A stretch of DNA of 64,000 nt from Viscum album (Eukaryota; Streptophyta; Magnoliopsida; Santalales; Viscaceae). The notes below the pieces were generated by a model that had not been told where the DNA came from, ran no database searches, and saw only the letters and a list, made by a program, of their open reading frames with translations. The stretch covers positions 961,966,097-962,030,096 of the forward strand of contig OY728121.1 of the NCBI GenBank assembly GCA_963277665.1, read 5' to 3'. Each line of letters opens with the position of its first letter. The first letter of the stretch is position 1. Both the position numbers and the translations under genes were made by a program. Below, in pieces: positions 1 to 12,700 of this stretch.

Positions 1-270
1 AGGGTTAAATATAAAAAATAATTAAGAACGGTAGAATAAAAATAGAAGAAAGTTCCTACCGTAGTGGTAGAACCTAATGGTAGCAACTAGATGGTAGTAC
101 CTTATGATATTATTCAATGATAACACATGATAGTGTTAGACAATGGGAGCATGGTAACGGTAGAAAGCTATGATAGAAAGATAATTGTAGTAACAGACTA
201 TATCACCTAAATGGTAGCATATATTTTGTGACTTAACTCTATAAAAAATAAGAGAAATAAGAAAAAATTA
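1..270 (-). other. copia-1 3' noncoding end with scattered GGTAG motifs
   Basis: This stretch lies just past the RNase H end of copia-1 and has no coding potential that I can see. GGTAG recurs about six times in 220 bases, usually as (A/T/C)GGTAG followed by A or T, which looks like a degenerate short tandem repeat. By position it should be the region between the pol stop and the 3' LTR, or the start of that LTR. No polypurine tract or TG/CA terminus was recognised, so the 3' LTR probably lies outside the window. Confidence 0.4.
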
Positions 271-552
271 TTAATAGAAATTTATCATCCCAAGTTCATG
301 TCTAATATAGATTATTATATCAATACTCAAAGGATTTATAAATTTGACAGTAAGATTATGTTCATTACTAATGAATTCAAGAGTTATATCACCCTTTTTA
401 AAATGTTCTCTAAAAAAGTGATACCTTATATCAATATGTTTTATCGTGGAATGTGAAACAAGATCCTTATAAATGTTTATAGCACTTGTATTTTCATATT
501 TTATAGGGAAATGTCTAAACTGATATCCATAATGAAGTAATGCATGTTGCAT
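271..552 (-). pseudogene. copia-1 RNase H, C-terminal part
   Basis: Open frame of 93 codons matching the end of copia pol. Family motifs in order: an (N)TSAI block at residues 21-25 (in copia RNase H the D/E-N-TSAI segment carries a catalytic acidic residue, here E20), KHIDIRYHF (about 38-46), REHFKKGDI (about 48-56), then the FI(N)PLS terminus. In intact elements this domain degrades the RNA strand during reverse transcription. It continues rightwards, out of frame, into decayed RT. It has no independent gene start. Confidence 0.85.
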
Positions 553-1858
553 CTAAATAATATATACACACTAACTAACCATATCCATATACTTGGATTC
601 ATTAGTAGATAATTCAAAAAAATACTTCTTTTTACTACACCATGATATCAGAGACTTACCCAAAAAGTGACATGTTCCAGAGGTGCTTTTTTTTTCCATC
701 TAACTAAAAGCCACTGAAATAAACATCTGAATAACTAACTAATTTCAAGGTTGGTACTATAGAGTAAAATAGTCCAAAATTAGTTTCATTTTTGAGGTAT
801 TTGAAAATCTTTTTTATAAAATTCAAATGATATTATTTTAGATTTTATTGAAAATGGGAACACATACACACACTAAACATAATTTCTATCCAACTAGAAG
901 TTAAGTATAGTAAACTCCATTTTATACCACAATAAATAGTTTGAACAACTGATTTCCCAATTCTATCATGATCTAGTTCATAGGTGATATTCATTGTAGT
1001 TTGAATTACTTTTGAGATATCAAATCCAAAATGTTTTAAAATATAATTTCTTTATTTTATTTTATTTAAAATTATTCCATATTTATTTTTAAAAAATGAA
1101 AAATAAGTAAGAATTTTAACTCACCCATTAAACTCATTTCAAATTCATTTTGCATAATTTTAAAAAATTCTATACATAAGGATTATATGGATGATCCAGA
1201 AATAATATCATCAACATAAATTTTAACTACCAAAACATATTTGGAATTCCTTTTTATAAACAATTTTGGATCATCTATTCATTTTGAGAAGTCTCTAGAA
1301 ATCAAGAAAGAGCTGAGCCTATAATATTAAGATCTAAGAGATTGTTTTAAACCATAAATAGATTTTATTAATTTCAAAACATGATTTGGAAAATGAGGGT
1401 TCTCAAAATCATGGGGGTTGATCAACAAAAATATCCTTAATAATATAACCATTAATAAAATCACTCTTGACATCCATTTTATATAGTTTGAAATTCAAAT
1501 GTGTTGCATAAGAAAGAAGTATTATAATAATCATAAGTCTAGATACTAGTGTAAAACTCATAGATAATTCATTCTTCTTGCCTATATCCTTGTGCAACCG
1601 AGATAGATTCATTTCTTAGTATTATTCCAGACTCATCAACATTGTTCTTAAACACCCATTTCGTTCCAATGGTCAGGAAGTTTATAGATCTTTCTTCTAG
1701 TTCCCATTTTCTTTCAAATTGATTTAAATCTTATTTCATAGACATTACCCAAAAATCACCATTTATAGATTCAATGATGTTTTTATGTTAAATTTTTGAG
1801 AAAAAGTCTTGATGTTCAACCTGGTTTCTAAGAGAAGATCTAGTCTAATTATATATTT
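553..1858 (-). pseudogene. copia-1 reverse transcriptase, decayed
   Basis: The best block is 1,409-1,612, containing YKMDVKSDFINGYI (compare the family motif Y-x-MDVKSAFLNG). Just upstream at about 1,615-1,680, in another frame, I read TIGTKWVFKNNVDESG, the conserved start of copia RT. Further upstream at about 1,700-1,850 are DLNQFERK, NIIESINGDFW and TRSSLRN, again typical of the segment before RT. Frames change several times and stops are present. Between 553 and 1,400 only weak similarity remains, and no YVDD box could be read. The gypsy insertion cuts this region immediately upstream of TRSSLRN. Confidence 0.82.
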
Positions 1859-4800
1859 TATAATGACTCGACCCACTAGGGTCTACTTGGCTAGCAGAAG
1901 ATTGGGCCACCACAACCCCAATCCCGCCTCCATAGGCCATTAGCTAGTGAAAAGCACCAATAAGGCATAACTAAAATGGGATGCCTTTTCCTAAAATACA
2001 TGTATGCACACATCCAGACATCTACATGAAAAAGTGTAGAGGAATAATAATAAAATATAGTAATATCTAGAGTAAAAACCTTTCATGTAACACACTCTAG
2101 GGAAAAAAGAGTGAAAATGTGTAATGAAAAATGCAAATTGAAAAATACATGCAAACCCAGAAAAGATGTCCCAAATTGACAACAAAAGGAATATAAAATA
2201 GTAGAGATAGCCTAACTCCTGATCTCCAATCTTGACCACTGTACACAGTCTATAAACCTGAGTATCTCTATGCTCCTCTAAAATCACCACAGATATGTCT
2301 ATCATCTATATAAGATAATACACGTGTGGGAAAAGACCATTTAGGCATGAGTATATATATACCCAATACGATTCCTTGAAAACTGAAGAGGGAGAAATAG
2401 ATGACCTGATAGAAGCATCCAGCTTAACCCAAATAAATAGGGAAACTAATCCTAAAAAAATATATATTCTCATAAAATAAACCTATAATAGAGTTGAATA
2501 AGATATCTATCTCACATAAAATACCAAGATGATGAGTCATCCTATAGATCCAAAGGTCTATCATCGAATTCCAACATCGTTTGTGTATTTATGAAGAAGT
2601 CATGAGGAGAAACACACCTTTTTGCTACTCCATATCCCAAGGGGGTGAAATCTCTAATAGAAAGAGAACCCACACCATAGTATGATAGGGGGATGTCACT
2701 AAAAGTATGGAGGAACCATGCCCTATCATGATAGTGGTTCCACTTAGTAGGTATCAGTAGATGACCCATTCCCCTATGCATCATAGGGTTCTGCTCAATG
2801 TCCAGAGGGTCTGTGCCCTAGTATGGTAGGGGGTGGTGCTTGGTAAGTATAAATAGAGGACCCACTCCCCATTAAGGTTGAGGGATACTACTCTATACAT
2901 AGAGGACCCACACCCTAGTGCCATAGATGTTTCCACTTAGTGGGAAGAGAACCTGTTCCCTAGTTCAATAGGGGGTCGACACTCAAATCAGTGCAAGGAG
3001 TACGGGGGAACCATTCCCTAATGTAATAAGGGGGTTTACAACCCCAAACTCTTTCTAATGATATTTCATGATCACTTCCATTATCAAGCCCCACTAGAAT
3101 AAGATTAATTCTTGTAACATTCCACATCATATATCAAAATCCACTTTTAAGGATAACATCATGTTCTACGTAGAAAACTACTCAGGATAAGCTACCCGTG
3201 GGCCAAAATTTGAGTCCAAATGAAGGAGATATAAAAGATGGAAGTTTCTCAAAAGGGAGTACACAAAGTGTAAAGGGTATAAATGGAATTTAGTCCTAAT
3301 CCAGAAATTGTCCGTGTTCTCTTCTAGACATATATTGGAGGCAATGTTTCCATACATAGTGTGTAAGGGTCCCACATGGAATATATTAGCCACCCAAGGC
3401 CTATCGGTGTTCCCTTGTCCATGCGCATGTTGGTTAGGACATAATGTGTACCTAGTCATGTACTTGGACATTCCTGGGTACCAAAACATTCCCATATACT
3501 CCCATAATATAAAATTTATCCTCCTGCATGAGGTCTTGGCCATGTGTAGTTGGAATATGGATCATCCACCCAGAGAGGGTTACACAGTGTGTGGACCTAA
3601 ACATATGGTGTGTGATCCCTATCTTCCCCCAAACCCTAGCCACCACAGATGGGTGGGGATCCAAAACATGTGTTCCTAGACTACACGTTTTGTAGTTGAG
3701 TATTCCATAGAAAACCAAGTTCCTTTATGCATCACCTCCATTGTTGCTTCCACCATAAATCACACTAGGAAGTGTGGATTCAGGGATTCTCATGCCCGAT
3801 CCACCTTCGTTGGCTGGATTCCAGCCACCCATATGCTCGTGGGGCCCTCCTATAATGATATGGTACTACCACGACTGGAGGAAACCAAATATATAATTTG
3901 ATCAATGTTTCCAACACCTGAAACTCATTAAATGTCCCTATCCTTCTAAAAATTTCCAATCCATTCGTCGTTTGTGAATCCTCCATGAATCCAGGAGTTC
4001 GATCGATCTCTAACCTTCCTTGAAAAGGTAAAACCTTAACCCCATGGGCCAATGACAAAGAATACGATGAATTGAGGGATAAAGGAACACAAACAAGGTG
4101 AAATTTTTTTGGCCAATCATTATTGGACAATGATTTCATAATAAGGTAGTCTAGGGGGTGATATTAAAGAAACAAGGGATTTTAATTAGATTAAAGATTA
4201 TCAAATAAATTATGGGGCACATGTGATGGTTGTAAAATGCCATAAATCAAAGAAGATTAAATATCCATTCTTGATTAAATGAAATAAAGGATGAAATCCA
4301 CAAATAATGTTCCCTACCATTATTATGGATGAATCATTGGTGAAGAACACATTCACTAGAAATGTAGGGATCCCGTTGCATTTTTTGCCTACCAATCCAC
4401 CCCAATTCATTCATTGTTCATCATTCAATTCTTATTTCCAATGAAGAATGATCTGAATTTCTTCTCAAATATATCAGGGTTATGAAGATAACCTTGTAAA
4501 ATTTTCATAGAAACCATTATATAGAGGAGATTTATGTCTGGGTATTAAATGAATTAATCCACTAAATGTACCTTCCAATGATTTCCTCATCCAAACATCC
4601 ATCACCGACCAACTTTAGGTCTCACCTAGGGTAAATCCCATATTTTAGATTCAACAGTGGTTTCATATTTACAATTTAATACTTTATTTAGGAGAAAAAC
4701 CATTATTTTTGAAAAAATATGTGCATATGATATTAATATATTCAATATTTTTATAATATCAATTATGGGATCACTAGGCCTTTGAATATCATGCCATCGT

Positions 4801-4869
4801 AGTACCTAGATCCAAAAATGTTTCTTAATATATATCAAAGTCTTATAAGTAAAAAATAGGGTCACTACA
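1859..4869 (-). repeat. 3' LTR of gypsy family A copy 1
   Basis: About 3.0 kb. The left end reads TATAATGACTCGACCC (decayed TGTAATGACCC type) and the right end GGGTCACTACA, matching the ends of the copy at 9,755-12,868. Shared internal landmarks include the dyad minisatellite at about 2,664-3,045, the block at 3,300-3,780, and the AT-rich right third. LTRs supply promoter and polyadenylation signals in intact elements, but I could not assign a TATA box here. Open frames inside it (for example 3,178-3,543 and 3,780-4,139) lie within repeat sequence and look fortuitous. Confidence 0.82.
2664..3045. repeat. Dyad-rich minisatellite in LTR, about 8 units
   Basis: Units beginning GAGGACCCACACCC or variants start near 2,664, 2,710, 2,758, 2,803, 2,856, 2,902, 2,947 and 3,002, that is every 45-55 bp. 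Most units contain CCCTA, 5-6 bases, then TAGGGG (a short hairpin). Some also contain the odd palindrome CCACTTAGTGG. The same array sits at the matching place in the other two family A LTRs. Confidence 0.75.
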
Positions 4870-4889
4870 TTATTCATCTCTTCAAGGAT

Positions 4890-6250
4890 TTTCATCCCCA
4901 AAAATCAAAATATAGAAAAAATGCGGGGATACTGAGCCCATATATATCTCTCCCACTCTATCCTGCATGATCCCATGATGCCACAACACATGAACCAAAG
5001 GAATTTTCTGTCCTCATAGGATCCTATCCTACCAATCCTTGATCGACACTGGGTACTCTGTGAAGGTGGCTCCATCCTCGATGTCCAGATCAACCCAATC
5101 AATAACATGTGTATGGTCATGCATGTATCTCCTCATACGTGACACATAGAAGATGTCATGCCCCCTCTCCAACTATGGAGGTAATGATTGGTGGTAAGAA
5201 ACCTTTCCAAACCTCTATATGATCTTGAATGGCCAGTTGAACCTCATGGATAGCGTTCCTCCCCAACTGAACCTCCTTAATCCTTATCATGGGAATACTC
5301 TTAGGAAAATATGGTATCTCTAATTGAACTTAAAGGGACTATGACATCGATCTGTATAATATTTACATCATCTCTAATCTGTCCTCATCTACTCAAGGAT
5401 CACATGAATCTTCTCCATCATTTCCTATACCATCGTTGTCCAACTAGATATGTATCTCTTATCTAGGTTTGACATAAGGGTGATCTATAGGTTCTCCCAT
5501 ACAAGGAATCAAAAGGTTCCATGATTTTCATAGAGTGATGAATGTTATTATAAGAAAACTATACAAATGGAAAGTGATCCTCCCAGCTATAGATTAAGTC
5601 TAAAACATAATACCTTAGCATAACCTCCAACACATGGATAGTTTTCTTGTTTTTTCAATCTGTATGGGGGTGAAACTCCGTAATCATCTGCAATTGGGTC
5701 CCAAATTACTCCTAAAAGACTCTCCACAACTGTGACATAAACCATATGTATCAGTTGGAAAAAATATTTAAGGTAACCCCATAGAGATGGATAATCTCCT
5801 ACATGCACAACTGTTCTAGAATCTCCATTGAACTCTGCTCCCTAATAGCAATGAAGTGTGCCAAATTTGTAAGTCAGTCAACAATTAACGAGATGGCATA
5901 ATGGTCTATCAATATCCATGGAATCCTTATCACAAATTCCATGGATATACCATCCCATTTCCACTCTAGGATACCAAGAGGCTATGTAAAACCTTTTGGG
6001 ACCTGTTTCTCATCCTTCACTTGCTAAAAAGAGAGACACTGATAGATGAACTCAGTAACACTCTGCCTCAGTGAAACCCACCAAAACTACTGCTGAAGGT
6101 CTCTATACATATTCCATACACCATGATGTACTTCCAAAGGAGAAGAGTGAAAAGGAATCATCACATCCTCTCACATTGAGACCAAAACCACTATCCTTCC
6201 ATGAAAAAGTATGACGTGTTCCCCCTATTCATAAAATATATATAGTGAAT
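4890..6250 (-). pseudogene. Gypsy A copy 1 integrase, decayed
   Basis: At about 4,960-5,240 the minus strand reads, with stops, the typical C-terminal end of gypsy integrase: RFGKVSY, then LERGHDIFYVSRMRRY, then HTHVIDW, then LDIEDGATFTEYPV. These correspond to the family pattern (GKVAYRLALPP, VHDVFHVSxLRxY, DPSHV, ED.TFVExPV). The core and HHCC parts between about 5,300 and 6,250 are too decayed to place residues. No chromodomain was recognised before the LTR begins at 4,869. Confidence 0.7.
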
Positions 6251-7660
6251 CTACTAAAGATTTATAGTCATAGATATCCTCACAGTCGATGTTTTCCAAC
6301 CAATCCTACCTCACACACTAAAAAATTAGATGAGTCAACAGCATTTACTGAAGATTATATGCACCCATATCCTCCACCAGGGTCATCTACAAAGAATAAT
6401 ACTTCGCAAATGCCTTCTCCACTAGATGAGAATGATAATTCCTGCTAATTTAATCTTCTACCATGTTTACCTTCCCAAGAGTATAGACCATCTCAAAGTC
6501 ACAGTTCTATAGGAACTCCAACCGATGACTCTGTCTTAGGTTTAGATATATCTGTGTGAAGAAATACCTAATACTTTGATGTTCTGAGTAAGAAACAAAG
6601 TGCTCTTCTAGAAGATAGTGCCTCCACATCCTCAAAGAAAAGTCTACTCATGTAGTATTTCTCATGGGGTATCAACTAGCTTGACCCATATGTGACCACT
6701 TACCACCTCTGACTCAGCACATAGTTGATCCTATCTATATAGGTATCATAATATGCTATGTACTCCAAGCCCTCCTTTGGTAGTCTCAAAACATAAGCAC
6801 TGGTCAACCTCAGTCTTAAATGATCGAAGGTTATCTGACTCTGCTCAATCCAGGTAAACAACTTTCCTTTCTATGATAAGGACTTCAAAGGGCCTTCAAT
6901 CCTAGATAATTCCACCAAGAATATTCTATAGTACCCTTACAAGCCAAGAAAAATTTTCACCTCTGACATGTTCTTGGGTGGATCCCAGGAGACCACTACA
7001 TCAATCTTCACTTGGTCCAAATCTAATCCATTATTTTAAATGACATGTCCCAAAAATCAAACCTCATGAATCCATAACTAGAACTTTGAGAGAATACCAT
7101 AAAGATGGTTCTCCTAGAGTAAGTCTTGGAAAATCCTCAAGTGATTTGAAAGCTCCTCCTTTGATGCAGAGTAGATGAGTATGTCCCCAATGAAGGGAAC
7201 CAAAAATCGGTCTATGTATGGATAGAATTTCTAGTTCATCAAAGACATAAACATAGAGGGTTAATTCATTACATATAATGACATAACCAAGAACTCATAG
7301 TTTCCATAGAAAAATTAAAATGTAATATTTGGAATATCAGCCTCGTGAACCCTCAACCAATGGTATCTAGATTTGGGATCAATCTTTGAGAACCATTTTC
7401 AACTTATCAAAGAGGCAACCAATCCTCAGAAAGGGGTAATTGTTCGTTATTGTGGCCTGGTTCAGGCGATGGAAATCAATAAAAATCTACAAAATCCTAT
7501 TTTACTTTTTCAAAAACAATACTATATATTCCTAGGGGGACCCACTGGGTCTGGTAAAACCCTTCTATCTAAGGTCCTCCAACTATACACTCAACTCTCG
7601 GATCTTAATAGGTTCCATCTAGTATACCGTAGATGATATCAGTGTGGTCATGCGGTGCAA
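6251..7660 (-). pseudogene. Gypsy A copy 1 RT and RNase H, decayed
   Basis: The catalytic box is readable at 7,183-7,194 as FIGD, in VPFIGDILIYSASKEEL, where the family has F(V/I)DD; the first aspartate is replaced by glycine. Downstream (lower coordinates, about 6,900-7,060) follow FLGHVI, VSWDPPKNMSEVK and FLGL, the usual transition from RT to RNase H. RNase H proper (about 6,300-6,850) is only faint. Upstream, the GF-x-x-P-x-x-S/W segment is at about 7,540-7,575. A plus-strand frame at 7,373-7,636 with a Walker-A look is antisense to this. Confidence 0.75.
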
Positions 7661-9740
7661 GTAGATGCAAAGCATCATCTCCCACCTCAGAGGTAGTCCC
7701 AAAAAATCCTAGAGGAATACATCCATAAAGCCATCCACTATCAAAGGAATATATATTAATGAGGATCCCTACATTCTAAGGTATACATTCCCCAACTGAT
7801 GGGTGATGGGATGAAACCTGCTTCTCACAAGGCCTAATCACTCATCCATGAGATCTCTCTCACCTGTAAATGAGAATCTCATCCCATAAATTCACATGAA
7901 TCTAAGATATATACGATGATGATAAATCTAGGATCAAAACATGGAAAACTAATATATACCCAAGATTATGTCATAAGGTTTCATCATGGAAACCAAGAGG
8001 ACACATGTAAAACTCTCTCCACCAAGCGATAGATCACACTACCAAGAGAAAAGTGATATCAAAGAATCATACCTAGTCATAACCTCTAGTAAATGATGCT
8101 ATGATAAGGTCTCAATGTAGAGATACAACTCTCACATGAGGGATATAGAAATTAAGGAGTGGCTTTCACATGTGTATATAAGTACTAGATATTGTTTAGA
8201 ATAAAAATATATCATACCTCATATCATCTTGACAGTTGTTGGGCCATAAAACTACATAGCTTGCAGCTACCCATGAACTTTTACTTCATATATTTGAGTC
8301 TGGAATGGGTCACCTGGTGGTGGTGGTGGAAGTATCTCATAATGTCACCCTCCACTAGAAGATCCTCCTCCTGGAGCTCCACCTTCTCATCTACCAACTC
8401 AACATCCCTGGGGGCTTCCATGGACACACTTGGGAGAACCATGATCATGGTGCTGCCTCTGCCGTGGTGGTCCATCAGTTTCATACCTACCCTCATTGAC
8501 ATGTTAGGATAGGAAATATCCTTCCATGTGACAACTCCTATCACATGAATAACATAGACCCTCTATGGGATGAACTTGTCCTCTGTGAGAACCCTACACC
8601 ACAGGTCCACATGACTGAGACTAGTCATGAGGAGGTATCCTATGTCTAGATTCTACCAAATTGTGTCTTCTAGAGACTACAAATAACTCATCCCCATGAC
8701 AACCACTGCCAACTCTAGCTACATGGTATCCCTTAGATAGGAATATCTCCTTCACCAGTGCCTTCTCTAGAACTCTATCATATGTGGGAATACATATATG
8801 TACCACACTAGAACATATGTCTCTATAGAGACCCTGATAAAAATTCCATGCCCAAAAGTATTCATCCTAAACCATGTCTAGGGAGTACCACACAAGGTCA
8901 ATGCACCTCACAATATACTCAACTACCATCATACTATCCCACTACAACTCTAGAATCTCTAAAATCCAAACTAATCATAAGCACCATGGGTAGTATTCCT
9001 CATGAAACTATTACTAGCAGTCATTCCATGAGAGTTCCAACTCATCATGTGTTTTCATGACTAGACTCCACTAGTTCCTTGCTGCTTCATAAAAAGAACA
9101 GGTTCCAGTGCAACCATCTAATTAGTCTGGGTCTACATGAGCCTAAAGACTCAGATCATCAACTAAATCCAATCTTCCACTTCCTGAGGATTTGGATCAT
9201 TGTGGAACCTCAATGGTCTCTAGCTATGGAACTCACAGTGTGACCTAATTCTGCACACATTCTCATCCTAACCTGCTAGTAAAATCTACTTCTCTAAAGG
9301 AGGGGTTGATGCTACCTATCTTCCTAGAGAAAATATCTCACAATATGACCTCTGAACCAAGGCCTCATCACTCATTAGATCAAAATCACAATTTTAAATT
9401 GGTAAACTAACTGGATATCTTCATGGATAAATCCTGAAAGTAATCAAGATGTACCATGATCATATGAGCTTATATATATGGGGAACTGACTCAAGAAAGG
9501 TAGTAAAATGACTCAATCCTATATAGTGCATGTACTAATATTCCCTAAAACCAATTTATTAGTATACTGAGTCAACAATAAGGTAGTTAGAGTCTAGGTG
9601 TATGGATACATCAGATACTGAACCAACACTAGGTTCCCTAGCCTAGAAGCCCCACCTGAGACACTTTGAAACTCTTTATCTAATTCCCAAAAAATATGAA
9701 TTAGGGTAAAACTACAAACAAAATACTAAGGAAATAATTA
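7661..9740 (-). pseudogene. Gypsy A copy 1 gag and protease region, heavily decayed
   Basis: At about 9,165-9,212 the minus strand reads LRFHNDPNPQEVEDWI, matching the conserved gypsy gag motif (F-x-G-x-P-D-P-x-x-A-E-x-W) and followed within 20 residues by VFRLM. No clear zinc knuckle or D-(S/T)-G protease site could be fixed between 7,661 and 9,000. Short frames here on either strand (8,192-8,512; 8,281-8,544; 8,848-9,060) have no recognisable domain, and I take them as chance. Confidence 0.55.
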
Positions 9741-9751
9741 CTATGACACCA
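9741..9751 (-). other. Primer-binding site of gypsy A copy 1
   Basis: On the minus strand this reads TGGTGTCATAG, a two-difference variant of the plant initiator-Met tRNA site TGGTATCAGAG. It sits three bases inside the LTR end at 9,755, the expected spacing. It fixes the 5' end of the element on the right-hand LTR. Confidence 0.65.
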
Positions 9752-9754
9752 CTC

Positions 9755-12700
9755 TGTAATGAACCTACCCACGAGGGCCCACCTGGCCAGTAGAAGACTG
9801 GGCTACCACAAATCTAAGCCCACCTCCATAGGCTAGGGGCTGATGACAAGAACCGAGTAGGAATAACTAAAATAGGGGGACTTTTCCTAAAATACCTATA
9901 CACACGCACTTGACCATATCCATGTAGAAGTATATAGGAATAATAATAAAATACAATACCATCTAGAGTAAAAACCATGTATGTAATAACCTCTAGAGAA
10001 TAAAAAAGAGTACGACATTGTAGTCCAAAATGTAAATGGAAAAATTCATGCCCACCCAAAAAAGATGTTCTATCCTAACAAAAATAGGAATAGAACATAT
10101 CTAAGAGATCCTAGATCTTGATCTCCAATATTGTCCACCATACTTGGTCTATGAACCCAAGTATCCCTATGAAAATCTAAAATCACTGCTGATCTAAAAT
10201 CACTACCTATGCACCCAATTATCCCTATACATGACACATGCTGGAAAAGCCTATGTAGGGGTGGGTATATATATACCCAATAAGACACCCAGATAACTGA
10301 AGAGGGATAAATCGATTACTTCATAGAATTAGACAGCTCAACCCAAACAAAGAGGGAATCAAAACCCCCCAAAACATATATATTCTCATAAAATAAACCA
10401 AAATGAGAGGGGAAAGAGATCTCTATCTAACAATCCAACCAAAGATGATGATTCTGCCTAAATATCCAAAGGTCAATCATTGATTCCCAACATCTCATGT
10501 GTCTATCCAAATAATTCACTAGTAGAACCTGCACCTCACCATTACTCCACTACATTATGGGGAACAATCTCTAATAAAAAGAGGACACGTTCTATAGTAC
10601 TATAGGGGGATGCCACTTAGTGGAAGGATAGAGGACCCATGCCCTTGCACAATAAGGGCATGCCACTCAAAGTATAGAGGACCTACATCCTATAATGATA
10701 GGTGGGTGACACTTGGTTGGTATTGGTAGAGGACCCTCACTGTTGTAAATCAAGGGGTGCTAATCAATGTCTACAAGACTTTCTACCTTGTAAGATAGCA
10801 GGATTCCACTCGATAAGTATAAATAGAGGACCCACACCCTAGTATGTTAGGGGGATTCCACTCTAAACATGGAGGAACCACACCCCAGTTACATAGGGGG
10901 GTTCCACTTAGTGGGTAGAGCAAGAAATACCAAGTTCCATAGGGGTTATACTCAAATCAGTGCAAGGAGTATGAGGGACCCATTCCCTAATGCAATAGGG
11001 GGTTGCCAACCCCAACCTCTCTCTGATAATCTTGCTTGATCACTACCATTGTAAAGTGTCACTTAAATAAGTGTAACACTAATAATATTCATTATAATAT
11101 CTTGAAATCAACTTAAAAATCTACCATCATGTTTTAGAGGAAAAATGATTAGGATAGGCTACCCATGAGTAAAAATATGATTCTAGATAAAGGGGATATG
11201 AAAGGTGTAAGTTTCTAAAAAAGGAGTGCACAACATGTAAGGGGTAAAAAAAGTGTGTGGTATCACTCTTATACCTATCCGTGTTATCCTTTGGACATGA
11301 ATTGGAGGCCATATCACCTTACATGGAATATAAGAGGCCCACATGGAATGTCTTGTCCACCCTAGGCCTACTCGTGTGCTCCTGATTGTGCATGTGTTTG
11401 ATAGGACATTCCATGTACTTGGCCATATACATGACCATGCCCGAGTACCAACACATTCCTATGTACTCCTAGAGTACATGGTGTATCCTCCTATATGAGG
11501 TCCTAGATGTGTGTAACTAGAACATGGATCATCCAACTAGGGAGGTTCACATGGAGTGTGGGCCTAGCCACACGACGTGGGATCCTAATCTTTTTTGAAA
11601 CCCTAAACGTTGTATCTAGGTGGGTCTATACAATGTGTTTTTCTGGACTACATGTTGTGTAGTCATGTTTCTCATAGAATCCCAAGTTCCTTCACACATA
11701 ATCATTATGTTAACGTCTATGCTTCTTCCATCACAAAGCAAGATAGAAAGTGTGGATCTAGTGCTTCTCATGCACGATCTGCCTCCAGTGGCTAGATTCC
11801 ATCCACCTGTATGCCTGTGGGGATCTCCCTCCACACTTAAACATTTACAAAGCTAGAGGAAATTAAATTTAACCTCTAATATTTGTTCCCATAAACCAAA
11901 ACTCCTTAAATTTCCCAATCCGTACAAAAATATCCAATCTGTTCTTTGTTCATGAATCTACCTTGAATCCGGGGGTTCAATTAGGCTCGAACCCGCCCCG
12001 AAAATATAGAATCATAACCCCATGGGATAATGGTGAATAATGTAATGAAAATAGGGGTAAAGTCACATAAACAAGGTGAAAAATCATTATCCAATCATTA
12101 TTGGACAATAATTTCATAACTGGGAAGTTTAGGGGGTGATATTATATTAATAAGGGATTTCAATAAGATAAAAGATTATCAAGTAAATTATAGGGCTCAT
12201 GTGATGGTTGGAAAATTTAAAAAATCAAATCAGATTAAAGATCCATTCACAATTAAATGAAATAAGGATGTAAATACACAAATAACATTCCCTACCTCAA
12301 TTATGGATTGATTTTTGGTGAATAACGCATTCGCCATCGATGTAGGGATCCTGTTGCATTTGCTGTTTGCTGGTCCACCTTGATTTTATCATCATTCATT
12401 GTTCGATTATGGTTCGACAATGAAGAGTGCCCTGAGTATCCTCTCAAACCTCCTAGGGTTATGTGTATAACCCTTGAAAATTTCTATATTATCCATTATA
12501 TAGAGGAAATTTAGGTTTATGTATTAAATAAATTAATTTAATAATTTAATTAATTAATCCACATAACATACCTACCAATAAATTTCTCATATGAATGTCT
12601 AGTGCCAACCAACTTTAGGTCACACATAGGGTAAAACCCAAATTATAGATTCAATCATGATATCATATTTATAATCCAAGAATCTATTTTGGATATAACC

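Noticed and set aside
3178..3718. Overlapping long frames on both strands (about 88-123 codons)
   Set aside because: They lie inside a gypsy LTR. The equivalent region of the other LTR copies is not open in the same frame, so they are chance frames in less AT-rich DNA.
7373..7636. Plus-strand frame of 87 codons with GGPTGSGKT, a Walker A look-alike
   Set aside because: It lies antisense to the gypsy A reverse transcriptase segment just before the catalytic box, no Walker B or other ATPase motif follows, and the bases are explained by the RT motif on the other strand.
8281..8544. Minus-strand frame rich in acidic residues and with a run of histidines
   Set aside because: It falls in the gag/protease part of gypsy A, overlaps a plus-strand frame of similar length and shows no domain; composition follows local GGTGGTGG and CTCCTCC runs.
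10581..11020. Regularly spaced dyad units resembling a CRISPR array
   Set aside because: The whole unit is degenerate, there are no unique spacers between constant repeats, and the array is part of a plant retrotransposon LTR.
10581..11020. CCCTA/TAGGG words as interstitial telomere repeats
   Set aside because: They occur once per about 48 bp as hairpin arms, not as tandem CCCTAAA, so telomere origin is not supported.
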